Shown here piece after piece: positions 8,031 to 15,035 of a DNA stretch of 16,751 nucleotides (positions are counted from its first letter, which is position 1; each line of letters starts with the position of its first letter). A program made the position numbers and the translations under genes. Under the pieces are notes generated by a model. It was not told where the DNA came from and did not search any database. It saw nothing but the letters and a program-made list of their open reading frames with translations. The stretch comes from a bacterium (GTDB taxonomy: Bacteria; T1Sed10-126), in contig PWOD01000092.1 of NCBI GenBank assembly GCA_003557545.1, positions 1-16,751 on the forward strand, written 5' to 3'.

Positions 8031-8984
8031 CTAATCAAACCATATTTCCTGGTTGTCCGGGGCTGACTCCCCGGGCGGCTCAGACAACTCAACCAGTCGC
8101 CGATAAAAATCAACCAGGGCCAGGGCGGTAAGCGGAAGAGTAATAATGAGTCCAATCCCCAGCATCATTATACCGAAAAAATTAATCAGATAAACCACCA
8201 GAATTGCTGCCAGAGCAGCCAGCTGACGGTTGAAGCCAACCGTTATTTTCCAGCTTTCCTGTAAACTTTCGACTGCACCAAGCCGTTGATCAACAATTAA
8301 AAAATCATAAAAAAACAGCCTGACCATTAAGTAAATTCCAGGCACTACAAAGAAAATTAAACCAACTATTGAAACCACACCAAAGAGAATTGTAGCAGCC
8401 AGATAGGCCCACAGCTTATCAGCCTGAGAAAACAGCTCAGAGGTAGCAGTCGGTTGACGATCCAGAAGCTGTAGATAGATTTTGATGTAGCCCAGTTGAA
8501 TAAAAAGAAAGAATAAGGAATAGGCTATGTACCAGATCAACATCACTACCGGCCCGCCGGTCAAAAAAATCTGTTCTCCCAGATAACTCAGCCCTAAAGC
8601 TAACAGAGCATAGAGAGCTGTAATCCCGAGAAGAAAGAAAAAATGCTGTTTAAAAATCTCCCAGGCCCGGGACAGTGAGACAAAGATTGATAGCCGCGAA
8701 CTGCCTGCGAAAGCAGCTTCATCAGTTACAGGTTCAGTCTTAAAAAAATCTGTGGTTGACCCAACCGAGGCCTCCATGGCAGCCTCACTTTGATCAGCAC
8801 TCTCCTGCGGAGCGCCAACCATTGTACGCAGTTCCGAAAATTCTTGCAGTGGACGGATATCCGCACTTTTCACCGGACAGACCCGTGTTTCTAAAGTTAC
8901 CCAGTCAAGCTCAAGCAGTTGCTCGGTGGTATAGGGACCCTGTGGCTCATCATCGCTGTAAACCCACCACTGTTTTGAACTCAC
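8031..8984 (-). CDS. GYF_2-domain multi-pass membrane protein
   Basis: A 317-residue protein starting with GTG, with an AAGGTAGG-type ribosome binding site upstream. Residues 5-52 match the GYF_2 domain (WWVYSDDEPQGPYTTEQLLEL), a small module found at the N-terminus of many bacterial membrane proteins and thought to bind peptides. An acidic, low-complexity linker follows (about 55-95). Membrane segments lie at about 112-132, 144-167, 191-220 and 265-305, the last probably two helices. The stretch VPGIYLMVRLFFYDFLIVDQRLGAVESLQESWKIT is typical of the YciC/DUF975-like and glycerophosphodiester-phosphodiesterase membrane-domain families. No catalytic residues are evident, so it may be a membrane scaffold or envelope-stress protein. 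Its stop lies 92 bases from the cyclase stop, in convergent orientation. The gene upstream on the same strand is the AIR-synthase-like enzyme, 46 bases away with a weak terminator-like palindrome between them. Confidence 0.8.
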   Translation of the reverse strand: MSSKQWWVYSDDEPQGPYTTEQLLELDWVTLETRVCPVKSADIRPLQEFSELRTMVGAPQESADQSEAAMEASVGSTTDFFKTEPVTDEAAFAGSSRLSIFVSLSRAWEIFKQHFFFLLGITALYALLALGLSYLGEQIFLTGGPVVMLIWYIAYSLFFLFIQLGYIKIYLQLLDRQPTATSELFSQADKLWAYLAATILFGVVSIVGLIFFVVPGIYLMVRLFFYDFLIVDQRLGAVESLQESWKITVGFNRQLAALAAILVVYLINFFGIMMLGIGLIITLPLTALALVDFYRRLVELSEPPGESAPDNQEIWFD

Positions 8985-9007
8985 AATAATTACCTACCTT
9001 TCCCGAG

Positions 9008-9032
9008 AAAAAACGATTTAAAGCTTAAAATC
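9008..9032 (-). terminator. Weak terminator-like palindrome after the AIR-synthase-like gene
   Basis: An 18-base palindrome (9015-9032, centred on AAGCTT, one T-T mismatch pair) overlaps the stop codon. On the minus strand it is followed by G and six T residues. The stem is only about five AT-rich pairs outside the mismatch, so termination would be partial at best. It lies just upstream of the GYF_2 gene. Confidence 0.3.
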
Positions 9033-10047
9033 ACTGATCAGCTTTGAAAAAATCAAACCCTTTTAACAACTGGTCCTGGGTAAATTTGGGCAGTTTTCTA
9101 GAATTTCCGCTGGAGTCTAACATATAAATTCCGGGGTTTGCAGTTAATCGACCCAGCCGCCGCAAATTTTCCCGGACAGCCGGTCCAAGTTTCTGATACT
9201 GTTTTTCAGAATAAACAACCAGCAAACAGCCGGACGACAGAAGGCCCAGTGGATCAACCGGTATCTTCTGAAAAATTTCCTCACTATGATCAGGCCAGAC
9301 TATTTTATTCTGCTCAACAACCAGTCCCGTACCAGCGACTTCTGCCAGCTCATGCAGTGCGGTAGCTATACCCCCTTCAGTCGGATCATGCAGAGCCGAA
9401 GGCATGGCAGTAGAAAATAGTTCGCGAGCCGCTGGCCAGACACAGATTCCCGGTTCGTTCAATAAATTTTGGAAATAGGACAGCTCCAGCTCAGGAAACA
9501 ACCGTTCCCAGGCCTGAGGAAACTCACAGGCCAGCAAAGCTAATCCTTCCAGGGCGGCCGGACGCCACTGATAGATCCCCTCACCCGGATTGGCATTGGC
9601 CGGGTCCAGTGGCAGATCTTGCAGCGGAACCCCCAGCATCTGCCCGGCTAACAAGGGACGGTTGACTCCATCCGTTATCTCAGTATGGCCGGCAACCACA
9701 GCAATATTCCACTGTTCAAGAGCCTCAACCAGATCTTCCCAGATTATTTCCAGTTGCGAACGGGTTGTCCCTACCGGCAGTAAAAGACTGGTGCTATACC
9801 AAACCGGTCGAAACCCCTGGCAGACAAGATCATTTATATTAACTGCCACACTGTATACACCAATCTGCCGGGTCGTGAAAGTGATTGGATCAACAGCCAC
9901 TGACAGATAGTCAGAGCTGGTTTTGATTACTCCGGCATCCACCCCGACCCGCGGGCCAATAACAATCGACTCAGCGGTAGGCAGCCGTTCCAGCGATTTC
10001 CGTAAAATATCCGCATCCAGCTTACCTTCCGGCAGTACCTGTTCCAT
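9031..10047 (-). CDS. AIR synthase-related (PurM/HypE-like) ATP-binding enzyme
   Basis: A 338-residue protein of the PurM superfamily, which includes PurM, PurL, SelD, ThiL and HypE; these enzymes bind ATP and activate a carbonyl or acyl oxygen by phosphorylation. Family signatures are VGVDAGVIK (34-42), the substrate/Mg region AVDPITF and VAVNINDLVCQG (51-78), VVAGHTEITDGVNRPLLAGQMLG (117-139), and the C-terminal-domain motif ALHDPTEGGIATALHELAEVAG (218-239). It is closest in style to COG0309 'AIR synthase-related' proteins. It lacks the C-terminal PRI-C tail that HypE needs to carry its thiocarbamoyl group, and no hydrogenase genes are nearby, so it should not be called HypE. The true substrate is unknown. 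The ATG has no strong ribosome binding site (only GGGTG further upstream), but the N-terminal LPEGKLDADIL fits the family start. Confidence 0.85.
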   Translation of the reverse strand: MEQVLPEGKLDADILRKSLERLPTAESIVIGPRVGVDAGVIKTSSDYLSVAVDPITFTTRQIGVYSVAVNINDLVCQGFRPVWYSTSLLLPVGTTRSQLEIIWEDLVEALEQWNIAVVAGHTEITDGVNRPLLAGQMLGVPLQDLPLDPANANPGEGIYQWRPAALEGLALLACEFPQAWERLFPELELSYFQNLLNEPGICVWPAARELFSTAMPSALHDPTEGGIATALHELAEVAGTGLVVEQNKIVWPDHSEEIFQKIPVDPLGLLSSGCLLVVYSEKQYQKLGPAVRENLRRLGRLTANPGIYMLDSSGNSRKLPKFTQDQLLKGFDFFKADQ

Positions 10048-10116
10048 AGTTCAAACACCCGTTCAAATTAGTCTTGATTGTAACAATTGATTAACTAACA
10101 GCACCCGAACAGTTGA

Positions 10117-10157
10117 AAAACGTAAAACGTAGTGTCTGACCCCGGTTGACCCCGGTT
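10117..10157. repeat. Short tandem repeats, possible REP-element remnant
   Basis: Two adjacent copies of AAAACGT (10117-10130) are followed by AGTGTCTGACCCCGG, then two adjacent copies of GACCCCGGTT (10138-10157). The patch lies between the beta-rich exported protein and the AIR-synthase-like gene. GTGTCTGACCCCGG-like strings are familiar as ends of REP sequences mobilised by Y1-type transposases. No transposase is present here. Confidence 0.35.
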
Positions 10158-10165
10158 GCTGTGGT

Positions 10166-10945
10166 TTAGTTGGGCCAGAGGTGGTAGACGAAATTTACTC
10201 GGGAGATATTTCTTGTGGCTGTTTCGCCGACTTTGTCCTGATAATAGAGAGTAAAACGGTATTCTATATCCAACCAGCTATTTACCGAGGCCAGCAGAGT
10301 ATTATCCCAGCGGACTGTATAATCATTCTCATAAAAGGGAGCGTAGGTTTCAAGGCTGGAACTAAACTGGCTGCCATTTTCAAAGGTTTTAAGATACTCA
10401 GCAATGAACTCATAATGACCATCAAATTCATTGGAGGGATTCCAGCTTCTGCTCCAGCGGGCGCCCAGGCGAAACTCCAGCTCACCCCAGCGGTCGGAGT
10501 CGAGAAGAAAATAGCCAACCCCTCCTGCACCGTCGAAACGTGACGGATGAGCAAATGTATCAAACTCACTGCGCAGCCGGGCGCTTGCATAACCGAACAG
10601 CTCAGGAGTAAACCGACGACGCAGGATATTGTTTAAATCTATTTCATCCTCTTCTACGTCACCGTCAGCTTTACCAAAGCGCAGCGTAATCCGATGTTCC
10701 TGGCTCCAATCGTCGGTTTTTCGTTCAAACCGACCGCTGGTACCAAGCTGCCAGCTGGTCTGACTATCGACTCCGGCAATTCCCGAAACTTCAGGGTAAT
10801 ATTCAGTATGAGCCGAGCTAATACTGGTAAGTGAGGCTGAAAATCGGAGATTTCTGTCCCAGTTTGTTTCTCCATAAACTATCGATACAGAATATCCCGG
10901 CAGTAGATAAAAGAGCAAAAGAATTACTGAAAAATATTTTTTCAT
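10166..10945 (-). CDS. Exported beta-rich protein, probable small outer-membrane barrel
   Basis: About 259 residues. A signal peptide is clear: MKK, hydrophobic core at 5-15, and a likely cut after VYG at about residue 25. The remainder alternates polar and aromatic residues in strand-length blocks (SWQLGTSGRFERKTD, QEHRITLRFGKAD, ELEFRLGARWSRSW, LDIEYRFTLYYQDKVGE), as in small barrels of the DUF481 kind. It ends in YHLWPN, not phenylalanine, so membrane insertion is less certain than for the larger barrel. I chose the ATG at 10945 over a TTG two codons upstream because CAGGG lies six bases before this ATG, leaving no room for a site before the TTG. It follows the M42 peptidase gene by 65 bases with no good terminator, so the two may be co-transcribed. 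No specific function can be assigned. Confidence 0.75.
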   Translation of the reverse strand: MKKYFSVILLLFYLLPGYSVSIVYGETNWDRNLRFSASLTSISSAHTEYYPEVSGIAGVDSQTSWQLGTSGRFERKTDDWSQEHRITLRFGKADGDVEEDEIDLNNILRRRFTPELFGYASARLRSEFDTFAHPSRFDGAGGVGYFLLDSDRWGELEFRLGARWSRSWNPSNEFDGHYEFIAEYLKTFENGSQFSSSLETYAPFYENDYTVRWDNTLLASVNSWLDIEYRFTLYYQDKVGETATRNISRVNFVYHLWPN

Positions 10946-11010
10946 AACCAACCCTGCTTTCCCTGGTAGTCGATCGTACTAAAATTGGGCAGTTACTCTG
11001 CTTGAGCTAA

Positions 11011-12048
11011 TCAATCAAGTTGGGCAATAAATTTTTGCAGCAGCAGTACGCTGTTTTCAAGATCTTCAGTACTGACAACCTCAACAGGTGTATGCATATA
11101 TCTCAGGGGGATACTGACCAATCCGGTGGCAACACCGGCGCGGGTGGTCTGGATGACATTGGCGTCAGTTCCGGTCGCCCGGGAGATGCTCTGGACCTGG
11201 TAGGGGATTTCAGCAGACTCAGCAATCTCAACCAGTGCTTTAAAAATCCGGGGCGTGATATTGGGACCGCGGGCGATTACCGGACCGCCGCCAAGCTTAA
11301 TATCACCGGACTTTTTTTTATCCATCGTGGGAAAATCACTGGCAAAGGTTACATCAACGGCAATACCAATATCCGGGGAGATTCCGTACGCGCTGGTCCG
11401 GGCACCCCGCAAACCGATCTCTTCCTGGACGGTAGCCACCGAATATAAGGCTGCTTTCAGCTGTTCACCGGCCAGTTCTGTAAGAACACGGGCAGCAACA
11501 TAAGCACCAACCCGGTCGTCAAATCCCCGCCCGGTTATCAGCTCAGAATCCAACCTCTGCATACCAACATCAAATACAACAGGGTCACCAATAGCTATCT
11601 TCTGGCCGACAGTTTCTCCGTCATCAGCGCCGATATCGATCCAGAGGTCTTCTATTTTAGGAACTTTTTTCTTCTCCTCATCTTCCAGCAGATGGATTGG
11701 TTTTCGACCAATCACACCACGAATATAGCCCTCGTCTGTTTTTATTTTAACCCGCTGTCCGGGCACCACCTGGGGATCAACACCACCCACAGAAGAAAAG
11801 TAAATAAAGCCGTTTTCATCAATATATTTGACCATAAATCCAATCTCATCGATGTGGCCGGCCAGCATGACCCGGGGACTCCCTTCTCCGTTCAAACTGG
11901 CCAGACAGTTCCCATGAACATCAACATCAACCCTGTCAGCCACAGTTTCCAGTTGAGATTTCCAGAGTTCGACCGCCTCTTCTTCAAATCCAGACGGACT
12001 CACCGCAGCAATTAATTTGTTCAGAAATTTTCTATCAGAATCCTTCAT
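11011..12048 (-). CDS. M42 family metallo-aminopeptidase
   Basis: A 345-residue cytosolic peptidase of family M42 (glutamyl aminopeptidase/TET type), which removes N-terminal residues from peptides in large oligomeric shells. The binuclear metal and catalytic residues are all visible: H65 and D67 (LAGHIDEIGFMV), D177 (GRGFDDRVGAY), the catalytic E209 and ligand E210 (VQEEIGLRGA), D232 (AVDVTFASDFP) and H319 (YMHTPVEVV). Length and order match the family, and the gene appears intact. The frame remains open further upstream to 12087, but the start at 12048 has a perfect AGGAGG six bases before the ATG and gives the usual family N-terminus (MKDSDRKFLNKLIAAVSPSG). The upstream gap carries two adjacent inverted repeats. 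This is probably a housekeeping peptide-recycling enzyme; annotations as 'endoglucanase M' are historical. Confidence 0.93.
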   Translation of the reverse strand: MKDSDRKFLNKLIAAVSPSGFEEEAVELWKSQLETVADRVDVDVHGNCLASLNGEGSPRVMLAGHIDEIGFMVKYIDENGFIYFSSVGGVDPQVVPGQRVKIKTDEGYIRGVIGRKPIHLLEDEEKKKVPKIEDLWIDIGADDGETVGQKIAIGDPVVFDVGMQRLDSELITGRGFDDRVGAYVAARVLTELAGEQLKAALYSVATVQEEIGLRGARTSAYGISPDIGIAVDVTFASDFPTMDKKKSGDIKLGGGPVIARGPNITPRIFKALVEIAESAEIPYQVQSISRATGTDANVIQTTRAGVATGLVSIPLRYMHTPVEVVSTEDLENSVLLLQKFIAQLD

Positions 12049-12054
12049 AAATAA

Positions 12055-12060
12055 CCTCCT
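12055..12060 (-). promoter_or_regulatory. Strong ribosome binding site of the M42 peptidase
   Basis: AGGAGG six bases before the ATG at 12048 selects this start over the longer open frame that begins at 12087. Confidence 0.85.
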
Positions 12061-12131
12061 GTTATAGTTAGTATAGGCAGGTAGCAAATATCCCGATACT
12101 GAACTTTGGGAAAGTCAATGGGGCAGTATTT

Positions 12132-12182
12132 TTAACTCAAGTTGAATCAAAGCAATAAACAAATCTCAATTTGATTATTGCT
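12132..12182. repeat. Two adjacent inverted repeats upstream of the M42 gene
   Basis: At 12151-12182, AGCAATAA and CAAAT pair with ATTTG and TTATTGCT around a CTCA loop, with a single A-A mismatch (13 pairs). Directly beside it, at 12132-12150, is an imperfect palindrome centred on TCAAGTTGA (7 of 9 pairs). The larger element could act as a hairpin in RNA or as an operator in DNA. Neither strand has a U-tract right after it, so a classical terminator is unlikely. Confidence 0.55.
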
Positions 12183-12278
12183 ACTACCCACATCAGCTTT
12201 TAAAGGCTTAATTCTACCAGATATTACAGCTAAAAAAACCAACACCAGGTATTTCTATTAGAATTTTTCAGGATTTTA

Positions 12279-13178
12279 TCATTCCTTATGGTGAGCGCGG
12301 CGGAAATCGTTGATTATTTTCTCAAACCGGGGTTCGAAAGCCTCCCAGTCGATGTCATCTTCCCAGGCCTGACTGAGTTCTTTAAGAGCCCACCTATCCC
12401 GCTGAGTTACCTGCTCGTTGGCACTGACAATAGCCATTGCCATGGCATAGATGGTGGCTTTTTGTTCCGGGTCCAACTCGCGATCCAATTCCTCCAGAAT
12501 TTCTTCCATATCAACCTCTCCGGCCTCCATATCAGCCAAAAAACGACGAGCAACCCGCTCGTGGTCAAAATCGATCTCAAGCTGCGACTCCGCGAAAAAG
12601 CGATCTATAATAACCAGAGCACGCGGGTCCTGGTCGGAATCCATACTTATGAAAAATAGTCCCAGTTCAAATATCTTCCGGCCAAGTGATTTTTCCCGAA
12701 TAGGTATTGAGGGAGCCGGTATAATCTCCTCGTCAACATCAGAAAATTCCAGTTCTACTTCACAGTTGTAGCAGTAGTTGAAATCCTCCCTTATACCGAC
12801 GCCACACTGACTACAAATACTGGGATCTGTTTCTTTTATCAGATCTCGAGCGTATTGGTGAAAATCTTCGCCGCGTTGAAAAGGACGCAGATAAAAATCT
12901 CCGGTAAACTCTTTACCGAGAAACATCCGGTTCCACTTTCCACTGATCTCCTGGCCGTCCAGCTCACCCTGCCAGTTCATCGAGGCATCTTCAAAGTTGA
13001 TAGTCCACTCATAGTTATCATCAGTAGCCGTACCGAATAAAGTAAATTTTCCGTTTTTCGCACTTATTCCCTCTCCACTCAGATTATCTTCCTCACGGAT
13101 CAAGCGCAGTTGCAGACCATGCTTTGTCGGAGAACCATCGGAACTGTAATAGCCAATATACCTGGTACTCTTGCCCAT
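12279..13178 (-). CDS. Zinc-ribbon protein with TerB-like C-terminal region
   Basis: A 299-residue soluble protein that I do not recognise as a named family. Residues 1-100 are beta-rich (IGYYSSDGSPTKHGLQLRLI, MNWQGELDGQEISGKW, FTGDFYLRPF), like a small barrel or lipocalin-type fold. Residues 122-139 form a four-cysteine zinc ribbon: C122-x-x-C125 and C136-x-x-C139. An acidic linker rich in Glu and Pro follows (about 143-160). The C-terminal part (about 165-295) is helical and acidic; the segment around 230-275 (AMAMAIVSANEQVTQRDRWALKELSQAW) resembles the TerB fold found in stress and tellurite-resistance proteins. AGGAG lies nine bases before the ATG. It may be a stress-related or adaptor protein; no enzymatic motif is visible. 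Confidence 0.75.
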   Translation of the reverse strand: MGKSTRYIGYYSSDGSPTKHGLQLRLIREEDNLSGEGISAKNGKFTLFGTATDDNYEWTINFEDASMNWQGELDGQEISGKWNRMFLGKEFTGDFYLRPFQRGEDFHQYARDLIKETDPSICSQCGVGIREDFNYCYNCEVELEFSDVDEEIIPAPSIPIREKSLGRKIFELGLFFISMDSDQDPRALVIIDRFFAESQLEIDFDHERVARRFLADMEAGEVDMEEILEELDRELDPEQKATIYAMAMAIVSANEQVTQRDRWALKELSQAWEDDIDWEAFEPRFEKIINDFRRAHHKE

Positions 13179-13230
13179 TTTATTTCACTCCTAACAATTG
13201 ATTGTGCAAATCACTTGTAAAATTATCGCA

Positions 13231-13257
13231 ACAGGTTGAACTGTTATTTTTTAACAA
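13231..13257. promoter_or_regulatory. Operator-like overlapping inverted repeats upstream of the zinc-ribbon gene
   Basis: AACAG at 13231-13235 pairs with CTGTT at 13242-13246. Overlapping this, TGTTA (13243-13247) pairs with TAACA (13253-13257). The pair lies about 55-80 bases before the ATG at 13178, where an operator would be expected. Confidence 0.25.
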
Positions 13258-13569
13258 ATTCTCAACCATCCCCCGACTCAACCGTCCTGTCTGTTAAGTA
13301 ACCTTGATTACTGTCCAACCTCAAAAGAGATAGCAAAGCGTCGAAAAAATTACCCTTAAATACTCTAAGCCGATTATTTATTTTCTTCCAACTGCTGATG
13401 GCAGCCAAAACAATCCGATACCATGCCGGTTTGCGCTCTATACCTACCAGCGGTTTTTTCGATCTTACTCAGCAATCCAACCCGATGACTGACAAGATAT
13501 ATTTTAGCCACTTATAAAAAAGGCCTTCCAACTAATTAAATCGTCACAGAATTTAAGAGTTTTATGTAA

Positions 13570-13593
13570 TTTAAAACAACATGTTCTTTTAAA
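13570..13593. repeat. 24-base near-perfect palindrome
   Basis: The centre AACATGTT is flanked by one C-C mismatch pair, then seven further pairs (TTTAAAA against TTTTAAA): 11 of 12 positions pair. It is symmetrical with no loop, which favours a dimeric protein-binding site over a terminator. It lies 81 bases beyond the stop of the HTH regulator gene. Confidence 0.55.
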
Positions 13594-13673
13594 ATTAACA
13601 TTGTCTCTTAAGGGTGATTACACCTGTAAAATATGGGTAGTCAACATCTTGTTTGTAAATTGTTAAGGAAAAA

Positions 13674-14273
13674 CTATTCTTTTTCTTCCAGCAGGACCTT
13701 CGTCTTTTGTTTTAATTTTTTCTTCCAGAGGGGATAAAGATCACTCATAATATCTTCTTCTACAGAGTCCAGAACAGCCATAAATTCATCCTCGGAAATG
13801 TCAATATACTCCGGGGCCACCCCACGTTCTTCGGCCAGTTCACAAAACGCCTGGTTGGTGGCTTCAGCGCCGATCCGAAAACCCTGTTTAAAAAAACCGA
13901 TTATAGAATCCATCCGTCCCCAGCGGACGTATTCCACGGCGGGGATCGCCTGTATTTGAAATTTCTGGGCGGTAACTGAATCTTTTATCTGGCGATTTTC
14001 CTGCAGATAAGTTACAAAAAGCATGGCATGTTTATACTGACACCGCTGAGCCCGAGTGGCGAGTTGTTCTGCCTTACGCGCAAGCGCAACTAAGTTTGAC
14101 AGATGACCTAACGGTTGGTTTTCCTGGCGTTTCCAGCGGCTAATTGTCCCGGGAGCACAACCCAAAATATCAGCCAGTTCATTCTGAGTGCATTCAAAAC
14201 TATCACAGATACGCTCAACCAGCATTCCTGCCGCCCGTCGCAGGGCTTCTTTTTGGTCCTCAACCTTGCTCAT
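13674..14273 (-). CDS. XRE-type HTH regulator, frame extends upstream through a TAG
   Basis: A 199-residue cytosolic DNA-binding protein. The helix-turn-helix lies at about 28-50 (CTQNELADILGCAPGTISRWKR), in the XRE/Cro family style. The rest is a helical effector or dimerisation region (about 80-199) that I cannot match, with a basic tail ending in EEKE. The ATG at 14273 has only GGTGA as a ribosome binding site, 10 bases away. The same frame continues upstream for 38 sense codons to an ATG at 14390, broken by one TAG at 14331-14333. The short upstream peptide, the codons after the TAG (ending LGIGEDLD) and a candidate promoter just before 14390 leave open that the gene once began, or still begins, at 14390. 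Target genes are unknown; palindromes on both sides are candidate operators. Confidence 0.75.
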   Translation of the reverse strand: MSKVEDQKEALRRAAGMLVERICDSFECTQNELADILGCAPGTISRWKRQENQPLGHLSNLVALARKAEQLATRAQRCQYKHAMLFVTYLQENRQIKDSVTAQKFQIQAIPAVEYVRWGRMDSIIGFFKQGFRIGAEATNQAFCELAEERGVAPEYIDISEDEFMAVLDSVEEDIMSDLYPLWKKKLKQKTKVLLEEKE

Positions 14274-14330
14274 ATCCAGGTCTTCACCGATACCAAGATC
14301 GAATCGGTTGTAAATAAAGTTAATATTTTG

Positions 14331-14390
14331 CTAATGCTCTTGAGCGATTTTCTGGTTTTCTTTCGAAACCTCAATTTCAGCTGCTGTCAT
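14331..14390 (-). other. 19-codon in-frame upstream ORF ending in TAG
   Basis: It encodes MTAAEIEVSKENQKIAQEH followed by TAG, in the same frame as the HTH regulator, 57 bases before that gene's ATG. It could be a leader peptide, the 5' part of a regulator gene cut by a nonsense mutation, or part of a readthrough product. No strong ribosome binding site precedes it. Confidence 0.3.
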
Positions 14391-14420
14391 GGAGAATCAC
14401 TTCTTCATTTCTAGAAAAAA

Positions 14421-14449
14421 TTTATAGTGAAATAACTATCATAGATAAA
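14421..14449 (-). promoter_or_regulatory. Possible promoter of the HTH regulator with overlapping palindrome
   Basis: On the minus strand, TATAAA (14421-14426) and TTTATC (14444-14449) are spaced by 17 bases. A nine-base palindrome, CTAT-n-ATAG (14436-14444), lies in the spacer and touches the -35, where an autoregulatory operator would fit. The -35 match is weak. Confidence 0.3.
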
Positions 14450-14487
14450 ATGCTACAAAGAAATTTTTTTCTTTTTTACTGTTTCAA

Positions 14488-14525
14488 GATTAGGTTGGAA
14501 TGTATTAAATTAAAACCAACCAATC
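14488..14525. repeat. Bulged hairpin upstream of the HTH regulator
   Basis: GATT-A-GGTTGG pairs with CCAACC-AATC (10 pairs with one bulged A) around a 17-base AT-rich loop. No T-tract follows on either strand, so it is not a standard terminator. It may be an operator or the remnant of a small repeat. Confidence 0.45.
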
Positions 14526-14909
14526 GCTCACGTCGGGGTAGGGTTAAGCATGTGATCTGATAATTTTCCTCCCCGGTAATTGTTTATTCTATCAGTTTAC
14601 ACAATCATTGCCAAACTCTCAAAGAATAAAACACTCTAAAAAAAACTCTATTAAGCTCAAAACCAGCAGGCAAGCCAGAGAGCAGGAAAAATTTCCTCGA
14701 ATAAACAGACAGAGACAGGTTGCTATTAAAAATAGAAGTTAAATCTGGTTGCCGGTCCAGTCTATCGCTAATTCCTCAATAATTGGGATGTGGAAGAAAA
14801 AATTTGAGAAAGATCAGATGGTATCATCTAAAATGTCAGGAGATCCACTTTATCGAATATTAGACATTTCGCGAATGATCCACAGAAGGGCCAACCAAAC
14901 AGGAGTAAA

Positions 14910-14981
14910 TGGGGCCTGCAGGATTCGAACCTGCGGCTTCTACCGTGTGAAGGTAGCGCTCTACCCCTGAGCTAAGGCCCC
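14910..14981 (-). tRNA. trnV: tRNA-Val (anticodon CAC)
   Basis: The 72 bases fold into a full cloverleaf: acceptor GGGGCCT with AGGCCCC, D stem GCTC with GAGC, anticodon stem CTACC with GGTAG around loop TTCACAC, a five-base variable loop, and T stem GCAGG with CCTGC around TTCGAAT. The anticodon CAC reads GUG, so it charges valine. The discriminator base is A and the 3' CCA is not encoded, so it must be added by the tRNA nucleotidyltransferase. It lies downstream of the methionine synthase pair on the same strand. Confidence 0.96.
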
Positions 14982-14982
14982 T

Positions 14983-15017
14983 TTTTCGATGGTCCAAAAA
15001 AATCAGACCGGCGAAAA
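14983..15017 (-). terminator. Hairpin between methionine synthase and tRNA-Val
   Basis: TTTTCG and GGTC (14983-14994) pair with GACC and CGAAAA (15006-15017) across a 2x2 internal loop and an 11-base loop. It lies 18 bases after the MetE C-half stop. The U-run sits in the loop and not after the stem, so it may be a processing site or weak terminator. Confidence 0.3.
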
Positions 15018-15035
15018 TTGTCAGCTATTAACGGC

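Larger units (their letters stand above)
13179..13673. other. Gene-free stretch with palindromes
   Basis: About 495 AT-rich bases with no credible coding frame or RNA gene. It holds an operator-like pair of overlapping inverted repeats near the zinc-ribbon gene (13231-13257), a 24-base near-perfect palindrome (13570-13593), and a small GGTG-TTAC-spaced inverted repeat near 13613-13624. It therefore looks mainly regulatory. Confidence 0.5.
14391..14909. other. Gene-free stretch between the HTH regulator and the tRNA
   Basis: About 520 AT-rich bases. Apart from the candidate promoter near 14421-14449 and the long hairpin at 14488-14525, I see no coding frame with a ribosome binding site and no recognisable RNA gene. 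The reading frame that enters the tRNA from the left is spurious. Confidence 0.5.

Noticed and set aside
9031-10047. Annotation as hydrogenase maturation protein HypE
   Set aside because: It lacks the C-terminal PRI-C tail required for carbamoyl transfer and has no hydrogenase maturation neighbours.
11020-11448. A 142-codon plus-strand frame opposite the M42 peptidase
   Set aside because: Antisense shadow of a gene with complete catalytic residues.
10081-13203. Repeated 12-mer TAACAATTGATT at 10081 and 13192, each upstream of a minus-strand gene
   Set aside because: Two copies of an AT-rich word containing the palindrome CAATTG, at different distances from the starts, can easily occur by chance.
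14749-14970. A 73-codon plus-strand frame running into the tRNA
   Set aside because: Its last third is the reverse complement of tRNA-Val, giving the well-known false GACRIRTCGF-type peptide, and it has no convincing ribosome binding site.
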